This document shows positions 8,181-15,826 of a stretch of DNA of 64,000 bases, one piece after another. Origin of the DNA: CALGKJ01 sp049322695 (GTDB lineage Bacteria > Bacillota > Clostridia > Lutisporales > Lutisporaceae); assembly GCA_049322695.1 (NCBI GenBank), contig JBMORW010000009.1:59697-123696 (forward strand), in the 5' to 3' direction. The notes under the pieces were generated by a model. The model did no database searches. It had not been told where the DNA came from and saw only the letters and a list, made by a program, of their open reading frames with translations. Each line of letters starts with the position of its first letter. Within the stretch, counting starts at the first letter, position 1. A program made the position numbers and the translations under genes.

Positions 8181-8894
8181 TTGTCAGAGCATAACCGAAA
8201 AAGAAAGCTGTCGTACATTGCATTAGTTGTAGTTTATGCCATGTTTGGTCTTTTTATGATAAACAACCTTTCAACCATAGATGAGCTGGAGGATGCCGGA
8301 TCAATATTGCTCAAATACGGCTCCAGAGGTGAGCAGGTAAAGACTGTTCAGACAAAGCTCAAAAGATGGGGCTACTATAATGGCAGTGTAGACGGTGTGT
8401 ATGGATGGAGAACAAGAGAAGCCGTGGTCAAGTTTCAAAGGAAAAACGGCTTGCGGGCGGACGGAGTTGTAGGCAGCGCTACTGCAAAAGCACTCGGTAT
8501 GAGGGTGGCTGCAGCTGCAACCAGAGGTGGAGGCGGGGCAAGAGAAAACGAGGTTTATACTCTGGCGCAATGTATCCATGGTGAAGCAAGAGGAGAATCC
8601 TACACCGGTCAGGTGGCAGTGGGAGCCGTGGTACTCAACAGAGTAGATGACCCAAGATTTCCAAATACTATCAGCGGTGTTATATTTCAGCCGGGAGCTT
8701 TTACGGCAGTTGCTGACGGACAGATGTTTATGCGTCCCAATGATTCTGCATTGAGGGCCGCAAGAGATGCGCTGAATGGTTGGGACCCTTCCGGAGGAGC
8801 CCTGTATTACTACAATCCGGCAAAGACTACCAATAAATGGATATGGTCTAGACCAATAATAAAAGTTATCGGCAAACACTATTTTTGTAAGTAG
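8181..8894 (+). CDS. sleB: Spore cortex-lytic enzyme
   Basis: A germination-specific lytic transglycosylase acting on muramic-lactam-containing spore cortex. The start is TTG at 8181, eight bases after AGGAGG; an upstream TTG at 8163 in frame would overlap that SD. The 237-aa product has an N-terminal signal anchor (about 10-28), a PG_binding_1 domain (about 45-108, ending GLRADGVVGSATAKALG), a Gly-rich linker, and a Hydrolase_2 catalytic domain with the HGEARGES motif whose Glu is catalytic. It is followed by ypeB with a 9-base gap, the classical operon. Confidence 0.95.
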   Translation: MSEHNRKRKLSYIALVVVYAMFGLFMINNLSTIDELEDAGSILLKYGSRGEQVKTVQTKLKRWGYYNGSVDGVYGWRTREAVVKFQRKNGLRADGVVGSATAKALGMRVAAAATRGGGGARENEVYTLAQCIHGEARGESYTGQVAVGAVVLNRVDDPRFPNTISGVIFQPGAFTAVADGQMFMRPNDSALRAARDALNGWDPSGGALYYYNPAKTTNKWIWSRPIIKVIGKHYFCK

Positions 8895-8903
8895 GGAGGT
8901 TAA

Positions 8904-10283
8904 ATGATGAAATTATTTAAAATGCAGCTTTCCAGAAAGCAGTATCATCAGGTTTCTGTAATACTGGCTGCCGCATTGATACTGACTGGCTTCTTCGCAT
9001 ACAATACATACTCTGAGAAGAAGCAGTATCAGATCTTCCTACAGAACTCCTACCAGAAATCCTTCAGAGAAATGGTAAATAATGTAGAGAATATAAAGAT
9101 ACTGCTGGATAAGGCTGAGGTAACAGCATCGACTTCAAACAGCAACAGTCTTATGACACAGGTATGGAGACAGGCGTCTTCAGCAGCTGACAATCTGGGT
9201 CAACTGCCTATAACTCATACTTCTTTAAGTAAAACTGAGAAGTACCTAAACCAGCTTAGTGATTATTGCTATGCAATATCAAGGCAAAACGCGGCAAACA
9301 AGCTGATGGATGAGAATGAGCTGGACAAAATTTCCAAGCTTAATTCATATGCAGCAACACTTTTAGATGAACTGCACAAGCTTGAAGGTGATGTCAATGA
9401 TGGCAGAATGCGATTCGGTGAGCTGAGAAACAAAGGAAGACTTGTACTTAAGAGGACATCAAAAAATACTGTTGACATGAAGTTCGGAGCATTGGAGGAT
9501 AAATTCGCCGAATACCCAACCATGATATATGACGGACCATTCTCTGATAATGTGGTGGAAGGAAAGCCAAAAGGGCTGACAGGTGAAAAAGTAAACCTGG
9601 AGCAAGCAAAGGAGCTGGCGAAAAAATTCATTGGTGAAAACGAAGTTTCCAGGGTAAATCAAATAAGCTCAGGAAAGGGAGTTATCGAAACCTACGGATT
9701 GGAGCTTGTCACTAAAGGCAATGAAGACAGAAACATCAGTATAGATATAACAAAAAAGGGAGGACATGTGCTCTGGATGCTTAATCCAAGAGAGGTTCCC
9801 GAAAAGAAGCTTACAGATCAGCAGGCCAGTGAAAAGGCAAAGGAGTTTTTGAAAAAGCAAGGCTTTGGGAATCTTCAGGAAACATATTTTCTGAAAAATG
9901 ATAATACAACTGTCATAACCTATGTGGGTGAAAGGGACGGAGTGCTTATTTATCCTGATTTGCTTAAGGTGAAGGTTGCACTGGATAACGGAGAAATAGT
10001 GGGCTTTGATGCTTATCAGTACCTTATGGCTCCTAAGAACAGAGATAATCTGAAGCCTGCGATTACCGAGGAAGAGGCAAAGAAGAAGGTTTCTGAAAGA
10101 GTTAAAATAGAAAGAATAAAGCTTGCAGTGATACCTATGCCGGGCAACAAGGAACAGCTTTGTTATGAGTTTAAAGGAAAATATAAGGATTATGATTATT
10201 TTATTTATATAAACGCAGAAAATGGAAACGAAGAACGAATATTAAGGATAATTAAAGCTGAAAACGGTATTCTGACGCAATAA
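8904..10283 (+). CDS. ypeB: Germination protein YpeB
   Basis: A 459-aa partner protein needed for SleB stability and localisation in spores. It has one N-terminal membrane segment (about residues 17-34), a helical YpeB domain, and C-terminal PepSY-like repeats visible as AKELAKKFIGENEVSRV, ASEKAKEFLKKQGF and EEAKKKVSERVKIE. RBS GGGAGG precedes the ATG. It directly follows sleB, as in other spore formers. Confidence 0.94.
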   Translation: MMKLFKMQLSRKQYHQVSVILAAALILTGFFAYNTYSEKKQYQIFLQNSYQKSFREMVNNVENIKILLDKAEVTASTSNSNSLMTQVWRQASSAADNLGQLPITHTSLSKTEKYLNQLSDYCYAISRQNAANKLMDENELDKISKLNSYAATLLDELHKLEGDVNDGRMRFGELRNKGRLVLKRTSKNTVDMKFGALEDKFAEYPTMIYDGPFSDNVVEGKPKGLTGEKVNLEQAKELAKKFIGENEVSRVNQISSGKGVIETYGLELVTKGNEDRNISIDITKKGGHVLWMLNPREVPEKKLTDQQASEKAKEFLKKQGFGNLQETYFLKNDNTTVITYVGERDGVLIYPDLLKVKVALDNGEIVGFDAYQYLMAPKNRDNLKPAITEEEAKKKVSERVKIERIKLAVIPMPGNKEQLCYEFKGKYKDYDYFIYINAENGNEERILRIIKAENGILTQ

Positions 10284-10326
10284 TATCTGGCAGCCCAAAA
10301 ATTGTTTGATATATACTATCCCGAAA

Positions 10327-10354
10327 TGCAGATAATAAAAGTGCAGATATAATT
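10327..10354 (+). promoter_or_regulatory. Possible sigma-G-like promoter of the SASP gene
   Basis: TGCAGA (10327-10332), then 15 bases, then TATAATT (10348-10354) loosely follows the sigma-G pattern (TGMATA, N15, CATACTA). The match is weak. It is proposed mainly because SASP genes are normally sigma-G controlled. Confidence 0.25.
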
Positions 10355-10402
10355 TATTTATAGCTGCTCAGCTCAAAGTTTCAGTAAGGGAGGTTTTGAA
10401 GA

Positions 10403-10579
10403 ATGTCAAGACATAGAGGACTAATGTCAGATACCCTGAAATATGAAATAGCTAGAGAGCTTGGTGTTGATCAGATTGTCAGATCCGAAGGCTGGGGAGG
10501 AGTTTCCTCCAGAGATTGCGGCAACATAGTAAAAAAAGCCATAGAAATAGCAGAAAGAAGCTTGTCAAATCAGAGATAA
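10403..10579 (+). CDS. Alpha/beta-type small acid-soluble spore protein
   Basis: A 58-aa DNA-binding spore protein that coats and protects spore DNA. The ATG at 10403 has AAGGGAGG 12 bases upstream, and the stop is at 10577-10579. It carries both family blocks: KYEIARELGVDQIV, including the Glu-Ile/Ala site where germination protease cleaves, and GGVSSRDCGNIVKKAIEIAE, which corresponds to the conserved GxLTSRxCGxMVKxMI region. It lacks the usual Asn/Gln-rich N-terminus, so it is a short variant. It sits next to sleB-ypeB and has its own terminator. Confidence 0.93.
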   Translation: MSRHRGLMSDTLKYEIARELGVDQIVRSEGWGGVSSRDCGNIVKKAIEIAERSLSNQR

Positions 10580-10582
10580 AAA

Positions 10583-10625
10583 AGATAACAAAGAAGACCG
10601 GAGCATTCCGGTCTTTTTGTTATCT
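10583..10625 (+). terminator. Strong terminator of the SASP gene
   Basis: The inner stem AAGACCGGA (10594-10602) pairs with TCCGGTCTT (10607-10615) and continues with T residues. The outer arms AGATAACAAA and TTTGTTATCT extend the palindrome to the full span. Confidence 0.9.
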
Positions 10626-10860
10626 CAGCCGGTGGATGGCGGCCTTTTCTTTCAACTTGCCCGCTTTGCAAAAGCGGCACTCGCAACCCGCAGCCACTTC
10701 ATACCAATTCTGCCTGCCAATTGGTTTCGCCGAGCCTATTGTATAATAAAAACTATAAGAGTAGAATATTATTATATTATAAGCAAAATGCCGCCTTCGA
10801 CGCCCGACTCAATGCCGGTGGCAGGAGGCTGGTGTCTGGCGGCCATTTTTGCAGGTTAGT
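10626..10860. repeat. Degenerate heptad-repeat fragments upstream of ddl
   Basis: GCCGGTGGATGGCGGCC at the left and GCCGGTGGCAGGAGGCTGG plus TGGCGGCCAT at the right (around 10811-10846) are GC-rich members of the dispersed family. CTCGCAACCCGCAGCC lies between them. The area also holds a candidate promoter. Open frames crossing it have no coding character. Confidence 0.5.
10721..10747 (+). promoter_or_regulatory. Candidate sigma-A promoter for ddl
   Basis: TTGGTT (10721-10726) and TATAAT (10742-10747) are spaced 15 bp, which is short. The perfect -10 in an otherwise GC-rich repeat area makes this the best candidate for ddl. Confidence 0.35.
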
Positions 10861-10896
10861 GCGATATTATCTGGAATTATGAAAGGGCGGAATCAG

Positions 10897-11970
10897 ATGG
10901 GCAATAAACTTAACGTAGCTATTATATTCGGAGGAAAATCCGGAGAGCATGAAGTATCTCTTATGTCAGCTACAAATGTGATAAATGCTATGGATAAGCA
11001 AAAATACGATGTATTTATGATAGGAATAACCAAGGATGGGGTATGGATGCAGTATGACGGCCCTGTTGAGTGTATTCAGGACGGAAGCTGGGAGAAGCAT
11101 GCTAAAGGGTCTGTCGGTAACCCGCTCTTGGATTTGTTTTTTACAAGTATGCTGAATAATTCAGGGAAAAGCTCTATTGATGTAGTTTTTCCGGTACTCC
11201 ACGGGCCTTACGGCGAGGACGGTACTATACAGGGACTTTTTGAAGTCTTGGATATACCTTATGTAGGCTGCGGAGTTATGGGTTCGGCCTTAGGAATGGA
11301 CAAGGAGTTTTCCAAGATACTGTTTAAGGCTGCAGGCATACCTGTAGGACCATATAAGGTATACTATAAGCATAATATTAACGGTAATGTGCAAGCTGTT
11401 GTAAAGGATATTGAGCAGAGCTTTGAATATCCCATATTCATAAAGCCTGTAAACATGGGCTCCAGTGTTGGCATTACGAAAGCCCATGACAGGTCAGAGC
11501 TGGTTATGGGTCTTATAGAAGCTTGTAAATACGACAGAAAAGTCATTATAGAAGCCTTCATAAATGCCAGGGAACTGGAATGCTCAGTACTTGGGAATAA
11601 TGAGCCTGAGGCTGCCTGTGTAGGTGAAATCATACCCAGCCACGAGTTTTATGATTATGTGGCTAAATATTATGACGGAGATAACTCAAAGCTGGTTATT
11701 CCGGCACAGCTCCCCGAGGATAAGTCAGAGGAAATCAGAGCACTGGCTGTTAAAGCCTTTAAGGCAATAGACTGCTGTGGAATGGCAAGAGTGGATATGT
11801 TTATGGATAAGGACACGGGAGAAATATTTTTAAATGAAATAAACACTATTCCGGGCTTCACAAAAATAAGCATGTACCCAAAGCTGTGGGAGGCAGCGGG
11901 AGTTAGCTATAGTGAACTGATAGACAGACTGATTGAGTTGGCGATAGAGAGATACAATGAGCGTAAATAA
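10897..11970 (+). CDS. ddl: D-alanine--D-alanine ligase
   Basis: An ATP-grasp enzyme making the D-Ala-D-Ala dipeptide for peptidoglycan precursors. ATG 10897 is chosen because AAGGGCGG ends six bases upstream. It gives MGNKLNVAIIFGGKSGEHEVS, the normal N-terminus, and 357 aa. HGPYGEDGTIQGLFE (substrate and ATP region), FIKPVNMGSSVGITK and the C-terminal metal-binding FLNEINTIPGFT are all present. It is monocistronic, bounded by heptad repeats on both sides. Phe/Tyr-based distinction from D-Ala-D-Lac ligases was not pursued, although the general pattern is that of normal Ddl. Confidence 0.95.
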   Translation: MGNKLNVAIIFGGKSGEHEVSLMSATNVINAMDKQKYDVFMIGITKDGVWMQYDGPVECIQDGSWEKHAKGSVGNPLLDLFFTSMLNNSGKSSIDVVFPVLHGPYGEDGTIQGLFEVLDIPYVGCGVMGSALGMDKEFSKILFKAAGIPVGPYKVYYKHNINGNVQAVVKDIEQSFEYPIFIKPVNMGSSVGITKAHDRSELVMGLIEACKYDRKVIIEAFINARELECSVLGNNEPEAACVGEIIPSHEFYDYVAKYYDGDNSKLVIPAQLPEDKSEEIRALAVKAFKAIDCCGMARVDMFMDKDTGEIFLNEINTIPGFTKISMYPKLWEAAGVSYSELIDRLIELAIERYNERK

Positions 11971-11983
11971 TCTTCGATTATTT

Positions 11984-12077
11984 GCGCAGTCACTAGCTGC
12001 TAGTCACTAGCCACTAGAATTTGAGAAATGCTGCGAAGCTTAACTGAAGCTAGTAGCTAGAAGCTAGCAGCTCAATG
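11984..12077. repeat. Heptad-type intergenic inverted repeat
   Basis: The left arm is read as GTCACTA GCTGCTA GTCACTA GCCACTA and the right arm as GCTAGTA GCTAGAA GCTAGCA GCTC, both with strict 7-bp period. The spacer contains GCGAAGCTT. Confidence 0.85.
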
Positions 12078-12128
12078 CTAGTATCAAATAGCCGGCGGCA
12101 ATACAAAAGAAGTATACAGGAGGCACCT

Positions 12129-13031
12129 ATGTCGATGTTAGTCCATATTAAAGGCAATACCTACTACATTCCCGGTGCAGTCAACATCGGGGTTATTAAA
12201 AATGAGAAAAACCCAGAAAAAAGTATAATAATTGACTCAGGTCTGGATGATGATTCAGGAAGAAAGATTCTTAAGCTGCTCAATGATAACGGTATGAGTG
12301 TAGGAAGTATTATTAATACGCACTCCCATGCTGATCATTGCGGCGGCAACAGCTTTATAAAAAGCAGGACAGATGCGTCAATATATGCAGGCAGCTTGGA
12401 AAAGGCTATAATAGAGCATCCTGAGCTTGAGCCTTTTTATCTGTTTTCGGCAGCTCCCATGAAGGAGCTGGACGTCAAATTTCTGAAGGCCAAGCCCTCA
12501 GCTGTATCACATATACTGGAGCCCGGGAGCTTAAAAATCGATGATATTGAATTATCGGTTATAAGTCTTCAGGGACATACTCCCGGTATGATGGGCATAG
12601 CAAGCACTGATGGTGTTTTTTTTGTGGGCGATGCCGTTTTTTCAGAGGATATAATTAATAAATACGGGCTTGTATATTTATATGATGTTAAAAGTGCGTT
12701 AAGTACTCTTGAATATATGAAGAGTATGAAGTACGATTATTATATACCCTGCCACGGAGAGCTTGTGGACAATATATCAGACCTTGTAGAAGCAAATATA
12801 AAGGCTGTAAACGATGTCGAAAAGGAAGTATTGAAATTCTGTACTATACCTGCAGACAGGGATAGAATAGTCTCAAGAATCATAGAAAAATATAAAATCA
12901 AGCTCACAGTTCCCCAATACTATCTTACAGTAGCGTCTGTATCTGCATATCTATCTTTTATGACTGACAGTGGTATGCTGAAAATGAGCTTTGAGGATAA
13001 CAAGCTGAAATGGCAAAGAATAATAGATTAG
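12129..13031 (+). CDS. Metallo-beta-lactamase-fold hydrolase
   Basis: The start ATG 12129 is taken because AGGAGG (12118-12123) lies five bases upstream. An in-frame start at 12075 would lie in a repeat. The 300-aa product has the dinuclear-metal motif THSHADHCGG (HxHxDH) near residue 60, a downstream LQGHTPGMMG His, the VGDAVFSE Asp, and a late CHGELV His, so all metal ligands are present. The C-terminal part (about 230-300) is helical and resembles a winged-helix tail. The substrate is unknown. Glyoxalase-II-like or other thioester hydrolase activity is typical of the family. Confidence 0.85.
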   Translation: MSMLVHIKGNTYYIPGAVNIGVIKNEKNPEKSIIIDSGLDDDSGRKILKLLNDNGMSVGSIINTHSHADHCGGNSFIKSRTDASIYAGSLEKAIIEHPELEPFYLFSAAPMKELDVKFLKAKPSAVSHILEPGSLKIDDIELSVISLQGHTPGMMGIASTDGVFFVGDAVFSEDIINKYGLVYLYDVKSALSTLEYMKSMKYDYYIPCHGELVDNISDLVEANIKAVNDVEKEVLKFCTIPADRDRIVSRIIEKYKIKLTVPQYYLTVASVSAYLSFMTDSGMLKMSFEDNKLKWQRIID

Positions 13032-13033
13032 AA

Positions 13034-13083
13034 TAACTAATCACTGACCACCGACAACTGACCGCTGACATTTGTCAGTAGTT
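13034..13083. repeat. Heptad-type repeat, variant words
   Basis: It reads as ATCACTG ACCACCG ACAACTG ACCGCTG ACA, a 7-bp period with different base content from the other copies, followed by a short inverse (TGTCAGTAGTTG). Confidence 0.6.
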
Positions 13084-13108
13084 GTAATCGACTGAAGGGA
13101 GAATATTT

Positions 13109-14104
13109 ATGACTAGAGCACTGGCGCTGACTTCAGGAGGACTTGACAGCATATTGGCTGCAAAGCTGATTGAGCAGCAGAACATAGAAGTAATAGGCAT
13201 ATGCTTCAAATCAGCTTTTTTTGGTTCTGCAAATGCCGAAAATATGGCACAACAAATCGGACTGAAGCTGATAGTTGTGGATTTCACCGAAGAGCATTTG
13301 CAAATGGTCAAAAACCCTAAAAATGGCTATGGCAAGAACATGAACCCTTGCATAGACTGCCATGCAATGATGTTCAGGCATGCAGGAAGAATGATGAAGG
13401 AGCTTGAAGCAGATTTTTTGGTAACCGGAGAAGTGCTTAACCAGAGACCCATGTCACAAAACAGAAGAGCACTGGATATAGTACTTGAAGAATCAGGCTA
13501 CAAAGGAAGAATACTAAGACCCCTTTGTGCTTTAAACCTTCCTGAAACGGAGATGGAAAAATCCGGTCTGGTGGATAGAAGTAAGCTTATGGGTATATCC
13601 GGTAAATCCAGAAGGACACAGATGGAGCTTGCAAAACAGCTTGGTATAGAGAATTATCCCACACCTGCTGGAGGCTGCCTGCTCACTGAGCCGCAGTTTT
13701 CCGACAGACTGAGAGATGTGTTTGCAGTCGATAAGGAGGATATAGATCCTGTTGATATAGAGCTTTTAAAGCTGGGTAGACATTTTAGGCTTTCAGATAA
13801 GGTTAAGGTAATTAGTACCAGAACTCAGGAGGAATACATGAGACTCAGAAGCCTTATAAAGGACGGGCACGTCATATTCAATGCAGCAGATTATCATGGT
13901 TCCACTGTGCTTGTTATTACCAAAAAAGGGCATGAACCGACAGAAAATGATATAAAATTTGCTGCAGGAATAACAGCAAGGTATAGTAAGGGTAGAGAAA
14001 ATAAAAATATTGTGGTAAAATATAAAAAAAGGAACGACACTGAGCATAAATATGTTACAGTATCTCCTATGAATGATGACGATTTAAAGGATTTTCTTAT
14101 TTAA
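13109..14104 (+). CDS. PP-loop (ThiI/MnmA-like) protein with NFACT-R-like tail
   Basis: A 331-aa protein. The N-terminal PP-loop SGGLDS (residues 9-14) binds ATP. NPCIDCHAMMF (about 72-82) matches the active-site Cys block of MnmA-type tRNA thiolases, and AGGCLLTEPQFSDRL (about 190-204) is a second conserved segment. The last 90 residues, with DYHGSTVLVI and IKFAAGITARYSKGR, look like an NFACT-R (DUF814) domain, a module linked to RNA modification. Together these suggest a tRNA sulfur or nucleotide modification enzyme of unknown target. It is often annotated loosely as a tRNA methyltransferase, which the sequence does not support. It is a single gene with RBS AAGGGAG. Confidence 0.75.
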   Translation: MTRALALTSGGLDSILAAKLIEQQNIEVIGICFKSAFFGSANAENMAQQIGLKLIVVDFTEEHLQMVKNPKNGYGKNMNPCIDCHAMMFRHAGRMMKELEADFLVTGEVLNQRPMSQNRRALDIVLEESGYKGRILRPLCALNLPETEMEKSGLVDRSKLMGISGKSRRTQMELAKQLGIENYPTPAGGCLLTEPQFSDRLRDVFAVDKEDIDPVDIELLKLGRHFRLSDKVKVISTRTQEEYMRLRSLIKDGHVIFNAADYHGSTVLVITKKGHEPTENDIKFAAGITARYSKGRENKNIVVKYKKRNDTEHKYVTVSPMNDDDLKDFLI

Positions 14105-14164
14105 GCCGTAACACAATACTCATTAATTCTTGTATTCATACAATAAGATTAAGGGGGAATCAAA

Positions 14165-15076
14165 ATGGAAAAAAACAAAGGCATACTTTTGGAGAGCGGG
14201 ACTAATGAACTGGAAATAGTTGAGTTTACCATTGGTGACAATACCTTTGGCATTAATGTGGCAAAGGTTAGAGAGATAATGCAGTATTCAAAGGTCACTG
14301 CAGTACCGAACTCTCATCCTTGCATAAAGGGTATTTTCAAGCCTAGAGACGCTGTAATGACAGTAATTGATTTACCTCGTTATTTGAATTTGAAACCTTC
14401 AGTAGATGAGACTAAGGACCTGTTTATTATTGCTAATTTTAACAAGCTTTACATGGCATTCCAGGTACACACGGTTGTAGGAATACACAGAATTTCATGG
14501 ACAGAAATAGAAAAGCCGGACTCAACTCTGTACGGCGGCAGGGAAGGCCTTGCTACAGGTATAGTGAAGCTTAAGGATAAGCTGATTATAATTCTTGACT
14601 TTGAAAAAATAATGGCAGAAATAAGCCCTCAAACAGGCATACAGATATCAGAAATAGAAAAGATGGCACCTGTAAAGAGAGTGAGCAAGCCTATACTTAT
14701 TGCAGAGGACTCCGAGCTGCTTACCAGAATGCTTCTTGAAGCACTTCATAAAGCCGGCTACAGCAAAATTACTACCACTACAAACGGTCAGGAAGCATGG
14801 GATATGCTGGAGAAATATAAGGAAAACAAGTCTGTCAAGCTGGAGGAACAGGTGTCCTGCGTGATAACAGATATAGAAATGCCGCAGATGGATGGTCACA
14901 GACTCACAAAGATGATTAAGTCTGATGATGCTCTTAAAAAGCTTCCTGTAATCATCTTCTCATCTCTCATAAATGAAGAAATGAGAAGAAAAGGCGAAAG
15001 CCTTGGAGCAGATGCTCAGATAACAAAACCCGAAATCGGCAATCTTGTGGGATTGATAGACAGGTTTATACAGTAG
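14165..15076 (+). CDS. cheV: Chemotaxis protein CheV
   Basis: A 303-aa coupling protein. An N-terminal CheW-like domain (about 15-155, including EFTIGDNTFGINVAKVREI) links receptors to CheA. A C-terminal receiver domain (about 175-300) has acidic residues in IAEDSELL, the phospho-acceptor Asp in VITDIEMPQMDGH, and a Lys in QITKPEIG. Phosphorylation is known to tune adaptation. It implies a motile organism, although no other chemotaxis gene is in the window. RBS AAGGGGG lies about seven bases before the ATG. Confidence 0.94.
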   Translation: MEKNKGILLESGTNELEIVEFTIGDNTFGINVAKVREIMQYSKVTAVPNSHPCIKGIFKPRDAVMTVIDLPRYLNLKPSVDETKDLFIIANFNKLYMAFQVHTVVGIHRISWTEIEKPDSTLYGGREGLATGIVKLKDKLIIILDFEKIMAEISPQTGIQISEIEKMAPVKRVSKPILIAEDSELLTRMLLEALHKAGYSKITTTTNGQEAWDMLEKYKENKSVKLEEQVSCVITDIEMPQMDGHRLTKMIKSDDALKKLPVIIFSSLINEEMRRKGESLGADAQITKPEIGNLVGLIDRFIQ

Positions 15077-15113
15077 CCGAAGGCTATAAAAAATATAGTT
15101 TATGTATATTTAC

Positions 15114-15144
15114 TGTAGGGTATAGCCAGTGGCTATACCCTACA
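15114..15144. terminator. Perfect 31-bp palindrome after cheV
   Basis: TGTAGGGTATAGCCA (15114-15128) and TGGCTATACCCTACA (15130-15144) flank a single central G. It is perfectly symmetric but without a T-run, so it may be a terminator or a REP-like element. Confidence 0.5.
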
Positions 15145-15183
15145 ATTATAATAAAGACAAACGCTATTAAAATATAGTAAGCT

Positions 15184-15252
15184 GCAAGGACTTGCTAAAT
15201 GCCGTTGGCTGGAGGCAGGTCGCCGGTGGCAAAAAGTAGTAGCTGCTAAATG
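15184..15252. repeat. GC-rich heptad-family element
   Basis: GCCGTTGGCTGGAGGCAGG and GTCGCCGGTGGC words resemble the GC-rich copies near 10.8, 26.7 and 39.3 kb. It lies just upstream of the DUF1934 gene. Confidence 0.4.
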
Positions 15253-15286
15253 CTTAAAATATCTGTATTAGGAGCAGAATAAAAAC

Positions 15287-15709
15287 ATGGAAAAGCAAAT
15301 AAAGCTATATATTGTATCCTCCCAAACCGACATTGACGGCAATACGGATAAAATGGAATTCTATGCAGAGGGAAAGCTTTTTATCAAGGAGCATTCTCTA
15401 TATATATGCTACAAGGAGACTGAAATTACAGGCATGGAAGGTACTACTACCTCTGTAAGAGCAGATAAGGATTCTGTGACACTAATAAGATTCGGAAGTA
15501 TAAATTCCCGACTGGTATTTCAGGAAGGTATAAGCACAAGCAACAGATATGAGACTCAATACGGAAATTTTGAAATAAATATATTAACTAATAAGATAGA
15601 TATTGATATAATGGAAGGTAGAGAATCAAGCATCAAATTGAAATATATTATGAGCTTTGCTGAAAGCAGCAGATATATCAATGAGCTTGCTTTGTATTTT
15701 AAGTATTGA
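15287..15709 (+). CDS. DUF1934 domain protein (YwiB family)
   Basis: A 140-aa small beta-barrel-like protein with the family's hallmark YKETEITGMEGTTTSVRAD (about residues 42-60), followed by TLIRFGSINSRLVFQEG and the YETQYGNFEINI segment. DUF1934 proteins are common in Firmicutes, have a lipocalin- or calycin-like fold, and have no established function. It is probably a single gene, with AGGAG upstream of the ATG and a dyad (15716-15747) just after the stop. Confidence 0.85.
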   Translation: MEKQIKLYIVSSQTDIDGNTDKMEFYAEGKLFIKEHSLYICYKETEITGMEGTTTSVRADKDSVTLIRFGSINSRLVFQEGISTSNRYETQYGNFEINILTNKIDIDIMEGRESSIKLKYIMSFAESSRYINELALYFKY

Positions 15710-15715
15710 TCATTC

Positions 15716-15747
15716 ATGGCAGATACATTTAAATAAAGGTCTGCCAT
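15716..15747. terminator. Inverted repeat after DUF1934 gene
   Basis: ATGGCAGA (15716-15723) pairs with TCTGCCAT (15740-15747). It lies seven bases after the stop. No T-run follows, so termination is uncertain. Confidence 0.45.
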
Positions 15748-15761
15748 TAAAAATGCAGTAT

Positions 15762-15779
15762 ATGCCGATAATTCGGCAT
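15762..15779. promoter_or_regulatory. Dyad upstream of sigma-54 activator gene
   Basis: ATGCCGA (15762-15768) and TCGGCAT (15773-15779) flank TAAT, about 50 bases ahead of the regulator's GTG start. It could be an operator, perhaps autoregulatory, but there is no direct evidence. Confidence 0.35.
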
Positions 15780-15826
15780 GTGCTTGAGAACTGTATCAGG
15801 CATCAGCCTGAGGAAAGGGGAAAGGC

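Noticed and set aside
10516..10859. Short plus-strand frames between the SASP gene and ddl
   Set aside because: They run through the SASP gene's 3' end, its terminator and repeat elements, have no proper RBS, and have no protein-like pattern.
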